Below are positions 34,192 to 43,500 of a stretch of 55,091 bases of DNA, piece by piece (the first letter of the stretch is position 1; each line of letters starts with the position of its first letter). The position numbers and the translations under genes were made by a program. The stretch spans positions 1-55,091 of the forward strand of contig NZ_JAKNQQ010000013.1 of assembly GCF_022662475.1 (NCBI RefSeq). The letters are read 5' to 3'. Origin of the DNA: Sphingomonas sp. TREG-RG-20F-R18-01 (GTDB lineage: Bacteria; Pseudomonadota; Alphaproteobacteria; Sphingomonadales; Sphingomonadaceae). The notes under the pieces were generated by a model. That model was not told where the DNA came from. It made no database searches and saw only the letters and a list, made by a program, of their open reading frames with translations.

Positions 34192-34208
34192 CCCAAACGT
34201 CGCCGTTC
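34188..34208 (+). repeat. 21-nt gene-end motif, copy 4
   Basis: Starts TTGACCCA, ends GCCGTTC. It overlaps the protease stop codon. Confidence 0.5.
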
Positions 34209-34381
34209 AAAACGGATTGAGCATTCCTCGGAAACGGACATACGTTCATCCCGGCCACGATGGGAGTCGCAATCAGTGCCTGAACCGCAACCCTTCGATT
34301 ATTGCTGTGAAAGCGGCCGACGGTTGGCGCCGACTAGTATAAAAGAGGTGATAGCCGGGGTATGAAGGACACAAGTCCTCC

Positions 34382-34408
34382 AGAACCGAGAGGTGGCACG
34401 GTTCTTTT
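34382..34408 (+). terminator. Rho-independent terminator candidate
   Basis: AGAACCG pairs with CGGTTCT (7 bp, 10-nt loop) followed by TTT. It lies 190 bp after the protease gene and just before the IS3 remnant. The intervening 34209-34381 shows no gene. Confidence 0.5.
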
Positions 34409-34493
34409 GAACAGCTCGGCACGATTGCTAAGTGGAGCGTCCGCCGGTTCATGCCGCTGCGAGAAGCGGCTGGTTAAAGTAGACGTGATCGGG

Positions 34494-35273
34494 TGTCCTG
34501 CGTCAAGCGACGCGTGCGGGCGCCTTTCATTGTAGAACGTCAGATAGCGGCCGATCTAGGCGCGGGCGTCGCTGACCGAGCCATAGGCCCACAGGTAGAC
34601 CTCCTCGTATTTCACAGAGCGCCATAGCCGCTCGACGAACACGTTGTCGCGCCAGACGCCGCGGCCATCCATGCTGATCGCGATTTTCTCACGGTGCAGG
34701 ACGGCGGTGAACGCCATGCTGGTGAATTGGCTGCCCTGATAGGTGTTGAAGATTTCCGGCGCCCCGAAGCGCGTTAGCGCTTCCTCCAAGGCTTCGATGC
34801 AGAAATCGGTCTTCAGCGTGATCGACAGCCGCCAGCTGAGTACCCGCCGGCTGAACCAGTCAACGATGGCGATCAGATAGACGAAGCCACGCGCCATCGG
34901 GATGTACGTGATGTCGGTCGCCCACACCTGATTGGGCCGCGTCCACCGCCAGCTTGCGCAGCAGATACGGATAGATCTTGTGCCCCGGCGCCGGCTTCGA
35001 AGTGTTTGGCCGCCGGTAGATCGCCTCAATCGCCATCTTCTTCATCAGGGTCGAGACGCACAGCCGGCCGACCTTGACGCCTTCGGCGGCAAGTAGGTTG
35101 CGCAGCATCCGGCTGCCCGCGAATGGGAAGTCCATGTGCAGCGCGTCGATCCGCCGCATGAGGGCAAGGTCGGCAGCCGAGGTTGGACGTGGCAGATAAT
35201 AGGCGCTGCCATGGCTGATCCCCAACTCCCGCGCTTGCCGTGTCACCGACAGCGGGTGCGAACGCTCGATCAT
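34494..35273 (-). pseudogene. IS3-family OrfB transposase, multiply damaged
   Basis: The N-terminal part (HPLSVTRQARELGISHGSAY, RRIDALHMDFPFAGSRM) and the catalytic part (NQVWATDITYIPMARGFVYL) are in different frames, with a shift near 34945. In the DDE core the first Asp is present, but NTDQGSQFTS reads NTYQGSQFTS, replacing the second catalytic Asp with Tyr. Glu is kept in VFVERLWRSVKYEEVYL. A TAG at 34556 cuts off IGRYLTFYNERRPHASLD. It cannot encode an active integrase. Confidence 0.8.
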
Positions 35274-35560
35274 CGTTTTGCGCTCGGCAACAGTCCCTTG
35301 CCGAGCGACCCGGACAAAAAATCGTTCACCAGCGTCAACTCGCCGATCTTAGCGTGCAGCGTCTTCACGTCGATCGCAGGCTCGGCCGGCTCGTTATAGC
35401 TCTGCGACCCGAAAACCCCTGCCGCCCCTTCCAGCAGCTGGCCGCGCCAGATCGTGATCTGGTTCGGGTGAACGTCGAACTGCTGCGCCAACTCGGTCAA
35501 CGTCTCCTAGCCCTTAACCGCTGCCAAGGCTACCTTCGCCTGAAGGCCGGGCTGTGGTTC
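35270..35560 (-). pseudogene. IS3-family OrfA with in-frame stop
   Basis: The frame reads AKVALAAVKG, TAG (35509-35507), then ETLTELAQQFDVHPNQITIW, the helix-turn-helix of IS3 OrfA. It ends overlapping OrfB by 4 bp. The stop after VKG breaks the N-terminal helix-turn-helix. Confidence 0.7.
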
Positions 35561-35689
35561 CGGCGTGTTCGCTTCGTCATCTCATCTCCTGTTCGGCAGC
35601 CATGCTGGCCGCCTTCAGGCAGAAACTCCACTTAGCAGCCTGTCCAGATTTGCCGAGCCACCTCTGTCGTGACCTTTGCGCCGGGTGTC

Positions 35690-35777
35690 CGCACCGTATG
35701 GCATACAGCAGCAAGAAGATCGTCGCGAAGCGTGCGCTCGAACTTCGCCGCCAACGCTTAATCGCAGCGAAGGACAT
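35690..35777 (-). pseudogene. Sensor histidine kinase, 5' stub
   Basis: ATG 35777 opens MSFAAIKRWRRSSSARFATI then FLLLYAI, the typical basic start and first membrane helix of a sensor kinase, overlapping the response-regulator stop by 20 bp. After about 27 codons it passes into unrelated sequence leading to the IS3 remnant. The kinase body is missing from the window. Confidence 0.6.
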
Positions 35778-36438
35778 AGCCCGTTCCTCGTACCATCTCG
35801 ATCAGCGCCGGGCGGTCGGGACGCTCGATCTTGCGGCGCAACCGGGTGACATGCACGTCGATGACATTGGTCCGCTGGTCGTAGCGATACCCCCAGACAT
35901 CCTCGAAGATCATCGCCCGCGTGACCGAGCGCCCCTGGTGGCGCAGCAGATATTCGAGCAACAGCAATTCGCGTGGCTGCAGGTCGACCCGAACGCCGTC
36001 GATCCAGGCTTCGCGTGCGATGAGATCGATGCCAACGCGCCCGTGCTCGAGCCGGACCGCCGATGCCTCGGCCACCCGGCGCTGGATCAGAGCGTTGACC
36101 CGGGCGGCAAGCCCGAGCGGTTCGAACGGCTTGGCGAGATCATCGTCGCCGCCGGCGCGAAGGCCGCGAATGCGTTCCTCGACCGCGGAGTGCGCGCTGA
36201 GGATGAGCACCGGCGTGCTGACCAAGCTGCGGCGGATCAGGTCGAGCGCGCCGATGCCGTCGATCCCGCCGGGCAACATGCGGTCGAGCACGATCGCGTC
36301 GAACGCCCGTTCCGTGGCACGCAGCACGGCGTTGGTTCCGGTTTGGACCGCCACCATTGACAGGCCTTTGTCGGCAAGGATCGAACAGATCGCGTCGGCC
36401 GACTTGGGATCGTCCTCTACCACCAGGACAGTCGCCAA
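35758..36438 (-). CDS. OmpR-family response regulator (orphaned)
   Basis: 226 residues from a TTG at 36438 with ribosome site AAGGTGAG; a GTG nine bases earlier is an alternative. The receiver domain has acidic residues Glu8-Asp10 (VVEDD), phosphorylation site Asp52 (VLDRMLP) and Lys103 (LAKPFE). The C-terminal winged helix is OmpR/PhoB type (LQPRELLLLEYLL, TNVIDVHVTRLRRKIE, RGTGYVL). It would activate or repress genes after phosphorylation. Its cognate kinase gene directly downstream is only a stub, so it may now be phosphorylated by other kinases or small donors. Confidence 0.9.
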   Translation of the reverse strand: MATVLVVEDDPKSADAICSILADKGLSMVAVQTGTNAVLRATERAFDAIVLDRMLPGGIDGIGALDLIRRSLVSTPVLILSAHSAVEERIRGLRAGGDDDLAKPFEPLGLAARVNALIQRRVAEASAVRLEHGRVGIDLIAREAWIDGVRVDLQPRELLLLEYLLRHQGRSVTRAMIFEDVWGYRYDQRTNVIDVHVTRLRRKIERPDRPALIEMVRGTGYVLRCD

Positions 36439-36532
36439 GTGTCTCACCTTAGAGCGGAAAACCACATGTTTCGGCGCGAAATGTGAAACCGTCTTGACAG
36501 GGGTACCCGGCGGTTCGGTGCGGCTCCGGCCG

Positions 36533-37432
36533 TTACCGCGCCCACAGGCGGGCGGCCCCGCGCACGCCGGAAGCATCCCCCCATTTGGCGGGGACGATCC
36601 GCCCCTCCCATGCGCCGCCAAAGGTGTGGCTGCGGATGATGTCGGGCAAGCCCGGATAGATTTCCGGGACGTTCGACATGCCCCCCGCGATCACGAACAC
36701 GTCGGGATCGACCATGTTTACGACCATCGCCATCGCGCGCCCGAGCCGGCTGACATAGGCATCGAGTGCCGCCACCGCGACCGCATCGCTGTCCCGCGCC
36801 CGGGCGACGATGGCGGGGCCATCGAGCGTCTCGCCGCTGCGCAGCGCGTGGTCCTTGCGCAGTCCCGTTCCCGAAATCAGCATGTCGAGGCAGCCCGAAT
36901 GGCCGCACCAGCACGCCGGTCCGGGGAATTCCGCCGCGGTCATCCACGGCAGCGGGACATGCCCCCATTCCCCGCCAATCCCGTGCGCACCCTCGACGAT
37001 CTGGCCGTCGATCACCAGACCGCCGCCGACGCCGGTCCCGATGATGACCGCGAAGGCGACCCTTGCCCCCGCGGCCGCCCCGTCGACGGCTTCGGACAAG
37101 GCCATGCAATTGGCGTCGTTGGCGATGCGCAGCTCACGCCCGATTGCCTGCTCGAGATCGTGACGGAAATTGCGGCCGTTGAGGTAGGTCGAGTTGGCAT
37201 TGCGCATCAGCCCCGAGCGCGAGCTGATCGACCCGGGCGTCCCGATCCCAATCGTCCCCGAGGCGCCGACGTCCCGCTCGACCGCCGCGATCAGGTCGCG
37301 GACATCCCGAATCGCCGCATCGTAGGTGCCGGGATTAGGAATCCGTGTCTGCGCAAGATACTGTCCGGCGGCATTCAGCGCCGCAGCCTCGATCTTGGTC
37401 CCGCCGAAATCGACGCCGATCTGTATCACCAC
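36533..37432 (-). CDS. ROK-family sugar kinase
   Basis: 299 residues from GTG 37432 with ribosome site GGAAGG. The phosphate loop is IGVDFGGTKIEAAAL, the catalytic Asp region is IANDANCMALSEA, and the ROK zinc motif is CWCGHSGCLD (preceded by His in GAHGIGGEWGHV). It resembles fructokinase, glucokinase or N-acetylglucosamine kinase members; the exact sugar cannot be read from sequence. It is downstream of the ROK repressor with a 112-bp gap and likely phosphorylates the sugar released by the GH3/GH2 enzymes. Confidence 0.85.
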   Translation of the reverse strand: MVIQIGVDFGGTKIEAAALNAAGQYLAQTRIPNPGTYDAAIRDVRDLIAAVERDVGASGTIGIGTPGSISSRSGLMRNANSTYLNGRNFRHDLEQAIGRELRIANDANCMALSEAVDGAAAGARVAFAVIIGTGVGGGLVIDGQIVEGAHGIGGEWGHVPLPWMTAAEFPGPACWCGHSGCLDMLISGTGLRKDHALRSGETLDGPAIVARARDSDAVAVAALDAYVSRLGRAMAMVVNMVDPDVFVIAGGMSNVPEIYPGLPDIIRSHTFGGAWEGRIVPAKWGDASGVRGAARLWAR

Positions 37433-37544
37433 CAAAATGCCTTCCAAGGTCGACGGAGCGCCCGCCAAGAGCGTCCGCGCTGTTCGGCACCGCTACGGCT
37501 ATCCTACCCCGTCAATAATTAAAGTCAATTTCTATAATAGTCGC

Positions 37545-38807
37545 TTAGCTTTTGATGAGGATCGAATCCGATGGCAAGATCCGGTCGAGGAACGGAAGGA
37601 TCGCCGCGCCGACGGCGGGCGCATCGCGTGAGAGCGTCGCGCGCGCCATCGGCGCGAGCGCGGGGAGATTGGGGGCCATCGCGCGCAATTTGCGGTTGCT
37701 CGTTTCGGCGAGCCGATCGAGGATCTCGTCGGGCAGCCGCCCCCCGATCAGGACGACCGCGGGGTTGATCAGGCAGTTGACCGCGGTCAGCGGGGGGACC
37801 AGCGCATCGGCCGCATCGTCGATCCAGCCATCGATGTACGGCCTTGCGGCATCCGGGAATGCGATCGTCGGATCGACCCCGTCGAGCGAGACCCCCGCGC
37901 GTTCGATCCGTGCGGACAGGGAGGAGAGCGAGACGACGTCCTGCAACACCTGCCCGCCGGGGTCATTGCGGTGCAACGGGAGGAACCCGATCTCGCCGCT
38001 GCGCGCATTCGCGCCCCGGTAATACGCGCCATCGACGACCAGCCCGCCGCCGAGGCCGGCGCTGACGAGGATGTAGAAGAAGCTCTCATGGTCGAGGCCG
38101 CCGCCGAATTGCGCTTCGCCGATGGCGGCGGCGGCGGCATCATTGTCGACGTGGATCGACAAGGGCACGATCCCGCCGAGCAGCGTCGGCAGATCGACCT
38201 CGCTCCACATTTCGTAATTGGCGGGGCGATGCGGCAGCGCGACCCGGCCGAGATCGTCGGGCACCGCGACCCCCATGCCGAGGATCCGATCCTCCCGCAG
38301 CGCGCCGCTACGCTGGATCTCGCCGAGCCCTTCGCGAACGATCGCGACGACGTCGTCGGGCATCGCGAAGGCAATCTGCCGCGTGAGCCGCGAGCGGACG
38401 GTGCCGGCAAGATCCAGCGAGACCAGCGTCACGTGGTCGCGGTCAACGTTGAGTCCGATCGCAAAACACCCGTCCGGGTTGATCCGCAGCCGCGTCGCAG
38501 GCTGGCCACGTCCGCCCATGCGGCGACCCGATTCCACCACCAGGTCGCTCTCGAACAAACGCGCGGTGATGTTGGCGATGGTCGGCGCGGTCAGCCCGGT
38601 CATCGTCGCGATTTCAGTGCGGGTGATGTCCGGGTTCTTGCGGATCACCTGAAGGACGACCCGCTGGTTGTAATCCCCCGCGCGCACGAGATTGGTCCCC
38701 GACAGGCTGGTACCAAGCCGGGCGGCACGATCGCTCGCGGTCACGCCGGCGCCAGCGGGGCCAAAGTCCGAAAGATCCAAGATACCACCCGCTCCCTGCA
38801 CCATCAT
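37545..38807 (-). CDS. ROK-family transcriptional regulator (NagC/Mlc-like)
   Basis: 420 residues from ATG 38807 or 38804 (ribosome site GGGGGAG). The N-terminal winged helix is VLQVIRKNPDITRTEIATMT then LTAPTIANITARLFESDLV. The ROK sensor domain follows (AIGLNVDRDHVTLVSLDLAG, IHVDNDAAAAAIGEAQFGGG, SAGLGGGLVVDG). The cysteine-rich zinc motif is absent, as GEIGFLPLHRNDPGG takes its place. It probably represses this second glycan locus until it binds a sugar or sugar phosphate. Confidence 0.88.
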   Translation of the reverse strand: MMVQGAGGILDLSDFGPAGAGVTASDRAARLGTSLSGTNLVRAGDYNQRVVLQVIRKNPDITRTEIATMTGLTAPTIANITARLFESDLVVESGRRMGGRGQPATRLRINPDGCFAIGLNVDRDHVTLVSLDLAGTVRSRLTRQIAFAMPDDVVAIVREGLGEIQRSGALREDRILGMGVAVPDDLGRVALPHRPANYEMWSEVDLPTLLGGIVPLSIHVDNDAAAAAIGEAQFGGGLDHESFFYILVSAGLGGGLVVDGAYYRGANARSGEIGFLPLHRNDPGGQVLQDVVSLSSLSARIERAGVSLDGVDPTIAFPDAARPYIDGWIDDAADALVPPLTAVNCLINPAVVLIGGRLPDEILDRLAETSNRKLRAMAPNLPALAPMARATLSRDAPAVGAAILPFLDRILPSDSILIKS

Positions 38808-38886
38808 CTCCCCCACGCCCCGATGCCGCCCCCGGGCAGCATCGGGCACCGCATCGCCCTCGCGCCGCCGTCCGGTCCGACTACCG

Positions 38887-40413
38887 TCACCCTACACCAT
38901 AAGTCCGCAGGAACGCATCATGCGGCTCCGCCAGCGCGACGGCCTTGCCGATCGACTCGCGCATCCGCGCCAGCGCGGATTGCAGATCCTGGACCGAGAA
39001 ATAATCGGCCGCCCGGTCGTGCGACCGCGCCGCGATGTCGAAGCCCGCATACATCGATAACCAGCTCGGATCGTGAAACGATTCCCATTCGTACCGGACC
39101 AGGCTGCCGTTCGCGCGGAACAGCCGCAGCTTGTGCGCGAGCGCCTCAGGCAAGGCGGTATCGCGGCATTGATCCCACATCGGCTCGCCGCGCCGGTCGT
39201 TCGCCCAATAATGGAGCAGCAGGAAATCGCGGATCCGTTCGTATTCGAGCGTGGTCGAACGGTTGTATTCGCTTGCCAGCGCCGGATCGAAATCCCGGTC
39301 GGGAAACAGCGCGAGCAATTTTTCGATCCCGGTCTGGATCAGCGTGATGCTGGTCGACTCCAGCGGTTCCATGAACCCCGCCGCGAGCCCGAGCCCGATG
39401 CAATTGCCCCGCCAGAAATCGCGCCGGTGCCCGGTGCGGAAACGGATCAGGTTTGGCTCCGCCAGCGGCGCGCCCTCGAGCCGCGATCGGAGCGTGTCGA
39501 TCGCCGCGTCGTCGGACAGATGGCGGCTCGCATAGACCAGCCCATTGCCGACGCGATGCTGGAGCGGGATCCGCCACTGCCACCCTTGCGCAAACGCGGT
39601 GCTGCGCGTGAACGGGGTGAGCGGCCCCGCCCGCTCGCACGGGATGGCCACCGCACGGTCGCACGGTAGCAGGTTGCTCCAGTCCTCATAGCCGCTCCCG
39701 AGCGCCGCACCGAGCAGCAGCGAGCGGAACCCGGTGCAATCGATGAACAGATCGCCGTCGATTGCCTTGCCGCACGCGGTATCGACCCCGTCGACCAACC
39801 CGGTCTCGCCATTGATCCGCACGTTGGTGATCGTCGCGTCGACCCGGCGAACCCCGCCCGCCACCGCACGGGCCGCGAGAAACTGGGCGAACAGCCCGGC
39901 ATCGAAATGCACCGCCCAGTCGAAGAACAACAGGTCGTGGACCGGCCGGTCGGTCGGCAGCATGAATAGATTGTGCTTCGCCATGACGGTCGCGAGACAG
40001 TAATCGGCGAGTTCGACCGGATCGCCCGCACTGCGCAGTTTCTGCCAATAGTGGTGAAAGGCGACGCCGCGCGACCGCATCCCGTACAGCCCGAACGGGT
40101 GAAAGAAGCTGTGCCCCGTGCGCTTCCAGTCGACGAATTCGATCCCGAGCTTCGCCGTGCCCTTGGTCGCCGCCATCACCTCGCGTTCGGTCACGCCGAG
40201 CTCGCGGAAGAAGTCGCGGATGCCGGGAACGGTCGCCTCGCCGACGCCGACGGTGCCGATCGTGCTGGATTCGATCACCGTGATCTGCACCGGCTGCTTT
40301 TCGAGCCTGCGCGCGAGCATCGCCGCGGCCATCCAGCCGGCGGTTCCGCCGCCCGCGATGACGATCGAACGGATCGCCCGTTCGCCGTGGAGCCGCTCCG
40401 TCTGTCCGGTCAT
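38887..40413 (-). CDS. Flavin-dependent tryptophan-halogenase family protein
   Basis: 508 residues. The FAD-binding GGGTAGW is at 21-27 and GVGEAT at 56-61. The catalytic Lys88 lies in AKLGIEF, the halogenase signature GWQWRIP is at 277-283, and FMEPLESTSI carries Glu352. All key residues of PrnA/RebH-type halogenases are present. In family members FADH2 and oxygen form hypohalous acid that Lys delivers to an indole. In sphingomonads and Caulobacter such genes often accompany TonB receptors, and the natural substrate there is unknown. No flavin reductase is nearby. It lies 110 bp downstream of the TonB receptor, in the same orientation. Confidence 0.9.
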   Translation of the reverse strand: MTGQTERLHGERAIRSIVIAGGGTAGWMAAAMLARRLEKQPVQITVIESSTIGTVGVGEATVPGIRDFFRELGVTEREVMAATKGTAKLGIEFVDWKRTGHSFFHPFGLYGMRSRGVAFHHYWQKLRSAGDPVELADYCLATVMAKHNLFMLPTDRPVHDLLFFDWAVHFDAGLFAQFLAARAVAGGVRRVDATITNVRINGETGLVDGVDTACGKAIDGDLFIDCTGFRSLLLGAALGSGYEDWSNLLPCDRAVAIPCERAGPLTPFTRSTAFAQGWQWRIPLQHRVGNGLVYASRHLSDDAAIDTLRSRLEGAPLAEPNLIRFRTGHRRDFWRGNCIGLGLAAGFMEPLESTSITLIQTGIEKLLALFPDRDFDPALASEYNRSTTLEYERIRDFLLLHYWANDRRGEPMWDQCRDTALPEALAHKLRLFRANGSLVRYEWESFHDPSWLSMYAGFDIAARSHDRAADYFSVQDLQSALARMRESIGKAVALAEPHDAFLRTYGVG

Positions 40414-40460
40414 CCGTCTTCCCCAAGCGCGGTGCGCGCCACCGCGTTGCCCAAAGGTTC

Positions 40461-40496
40461 GGCGTCCGCCCGCCCCAAATGGAGCGGACGGACGCC
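40461..40496 (-). promoter_or_regulatory. Intergenic hairpin between receptor and halogenase
   Basis: GGCGTCCG (40461-40468) pairs with CGGACGCC (40489-40496). An alternative pairing GTCCGC/GCGGAC overlaps it, so two mutually exclusive stems exist. It may attenuate transcription or protect receptor mRNA, giving unequal expression. Confidence 0.4.
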
Positions 40497-40523
40497 GGGA
40501 CGGTCAGACCGCCCCCGGGCGCA

Positions 40524-43500
40524 TCAGAACTTGACGCGCACGCCACCGGTGAAGCGGCGCTCGTAGATGTTGTTGTAGGCCTTCTGGTCGGGGAAGGTGA
40601 GGTAGTATTTCTCATATTCGCCGCCTAGGTTCGAGCCCTGCGCGTAGAAGGTGATGTGCGAATTGACGTCGTAGCTGAGCGACGCGTCGATGTAGTTGGT
40701 CGGCGACTGATACAGCTCCAGCCCCTTGATGCCGCTGAAGTCCGACTGCACCGCGCGCTTCGAACGATAGTTCCAGGCAACGCGCGCCTGGAAATGCCCG
40801 TCCTGGTAGAAGCCCGCGAGGTTGGTCTGGATCTTCGAATTGTCCTGGAACGGGATCGACGCACCCGCCAGATCGGTCTGGCCCGAGTCCGACGGCGAAT
40901 AGGTGATGTTCGCGTCGATGCCGAAGTTGGTCAGCAGCCGCGGCATGAAGCCGAGATCGCTGAACGACTGTTTCCAGCCAGCTTCGACGCCCTTGAGCGT
41001 CCCGCCTTGGCCCTGCACGGGCGTGGTGATGAACACCGTGCGCCCACGCACGATGCCGTCATTGTCGGGCAGATCGCTGCGCGTGACCGTCCCCGACTGG
41101 ATGAAGCTGGCGACGTCAATGTAGAAGGCACCGAAGCTCAGCAGGCTGCTCCGCCCGATGTAATATTCGAGTGAGCCCTCGACGTTGGTGGCGCGCCACG
41201 GATCGAGTTGCGGGTTGCCGTTCGAGCTGCCGCCGGTCACACGGAAGACGGGCGACCCGGCATTGGTCGTGTCGATCGCATAGTTCGGGTTGAGCCCCCC
41301 GCCCCACTGGTTGAGATCGAGCAGCGTCATCGTCTGGCTGAACGCAACGCGCAGCTTCAGATTGCGCTGCAGGTCGAACGCGAGATTGAAGGCGGGCAGG
41401 TAATCGGTGAAGTTGCGCTTCGTCTCGACGATGCCGTTGCTGAGGTTGGCCAGACCGTAGGGCTGTGGCGAACCGGTGACGAACTGGATGATGTCGAGCT
41501 TGGTGTTGATGATCTTGACGCCGGCATTGCCCGACACGGGGATGCCGAAGACATCGCCCTTCACGTTCATCTGCACATAGCCCGAGATCTGCTTCACGCC
41601 GACGTTGAACGAGGCACCGGGGTTCTGCACCTCGACATTGCCCGGGTAGAAGCTGTTCTGGAACGCGAGTGCATTGTCCATCGCACCTGGGTTGAGCACG
41701 TAGATCCCCGGAAGGCCCGCCCCCGGAAGGTTGTACTGCTTGACCTGGTTGTTGAAGATCGCGTTGCTTGCGTTGCGGACCTGCCCCGCGGTGTAATACC
41801 CGCCGACCGGCCCAGCGGAGCAGCTCGGGTCGCTGAGCGGAACGTCGAACGCCTTCCACTTGACCAGGCAGCCGCCAGCGCGCGACGCCTGCCCCGCGTA
41901 GAGCGGCGCGGCGCGATCGAACTCGAAGTCGTTGACCGACCGCTCGCTGTACCGCCCGCCCGCGCTGAAGCTGACCGCATCATTGGCTTCATACGACACG
42001 TCGCCACGGATCAGCTTGAGGTCGCCGTTGCGGCGATAATTGCCTTCCGACGAGGTCGTCTTCATCGAGTAGTTGTTGATGTTACTGAGAAGCGTGGTCA
42101 GCTGCGACGGCAGCGTGAACACCGGCTGGCTGCCGGAGAAGTTGACCTGCGCGGGGAGCGATGCCGTCCCTGCGATGGTGTTGACGACATAGCCGCCCGG
42201 GTTGAACGCGACGTTCCCGGTCGGATAGCGCCCGATCCCGCCCGGCTGCCACTGCGCGCCGTTGCTGACGCTGAACTGCAGGTAGCTCTGATCGTAATTC
42301 GAATAGGCCTTGCCGTAGATGCCGCGCAGGCTGGCCTTGAAGCCGCTGCCATTGTCGTACTTCAGCTCGGCGTTGTAGTTCTGCGACTGCGACTTGTAGT
42401 GATCGTTCTGCGAATAGGAATCGAAGTTTCCGAGCGCATAGTCATAGACTTGCGTCGAATAGAGATCGTATGCGCGCGAGATGCCGTTGCTGGTCTGGGT
42501 GATCTGCGCACCGGTGTTGCGCGACCCCGTCGGGAGGGCTTCGCCCGCCTGCCAGTTGACGTTCTGCATCTGGATGCCGGCGGTGCGATCGTGCTCGTTC
42601 TGCTGCGTGAAGAACGCGTCCGCGACGAGCGTCAGCTGATCGCTGATTTCCCACTGCGCCGAGGCGTTGAGGCCGATGCGCTCGCGCTGGTTGATCTTGT
42701 TCCACGCGGTGAACGCCTGCGGCGTCAGGAAGATGTCGTTCGCGATGCCGTTGCCATTCACGTCGCGACCGCTGCCGACGACCGTGCCGCGCGGACGGCC
42801 GGCGGGCGAGAAGCCGTTCGACGTGTCGACGTCGCCGGTCGGATTGGCGGCGGTGTTGAACTGCTCGTTGTGCAGCCCGACGCCGTAGCCTTCCTGGATC
42901 CCGTTGTGCGAGTTCGACAGGTGCAGGTTCGAATAGGCCCCGGACACGAGCAGGCCGAACCGCTCGCCATGATAAGCGACGAGCCCGTTGAAGCTTTTGT
43001 CGAGCTCCTTCGCCTTGTCGCCATACGACCCTTCGGCCGCAGCAGCGACGGTGAAGCCGCGCTTGAGGTCCATCGGACGGCGGGTGCGGAGGTTGACCGT
43101 GCCGGTGATGCCCGCGTTGAGCAGGTCGGCGGTGCTCGACTTGATGACGTCCGCGCCTGCGAACAGCTGCGAGGGGATGTCGTTGAAGTTCGGCTGGATC
43201 GTCGTGATCGACTGCGCGCCGAGATACGCTTCGCCGTTGAGCAGCGTCGTCACCTGCGGCAGGCCGCGGATGTTGATCGCCGCGCCCTCGCCCGCGTCCC
43301 GGCGGATCTGGACGCCCGGGATGCGCTGGAGCGAATCCGAGATCGTGACGTCGGGGAGCTTGCCGATGTCCTCGGCCGAGATCGAGTCGGTGACCGACCC
43401 GGCCGAGCGCTTGAGGTTGACCGCGCGCTGCTGGGCGCCGCGAATGCCGGTGACGACGATGTCGGCCGGTGGCGTATTGTCGTCGGCGGTCGCCACGACC

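Larger units (their letters stand above)
34426..35637 (-). mobile_element. Decayed IS3-family insertion sequence
   Basis: A perfect 12-bp inverted repeat, TGCTAAGTGGAG at 34426-34437 and its complement at 35626-35637, bounds two overlapping transposase frames on the minus strand. The true tips may extend some bases further out; no target duplication could be seen. It lies directly at the truncated end of a histidine-kinase gene. Confidence 0.7.

Noticed and set aside
36461..36492. Near-palindrome with TTTCG...CGAAA upstream of the response regulator as a binding site
   Set aside because: Arms are short and uneven; could be chance, and no second copy was found.
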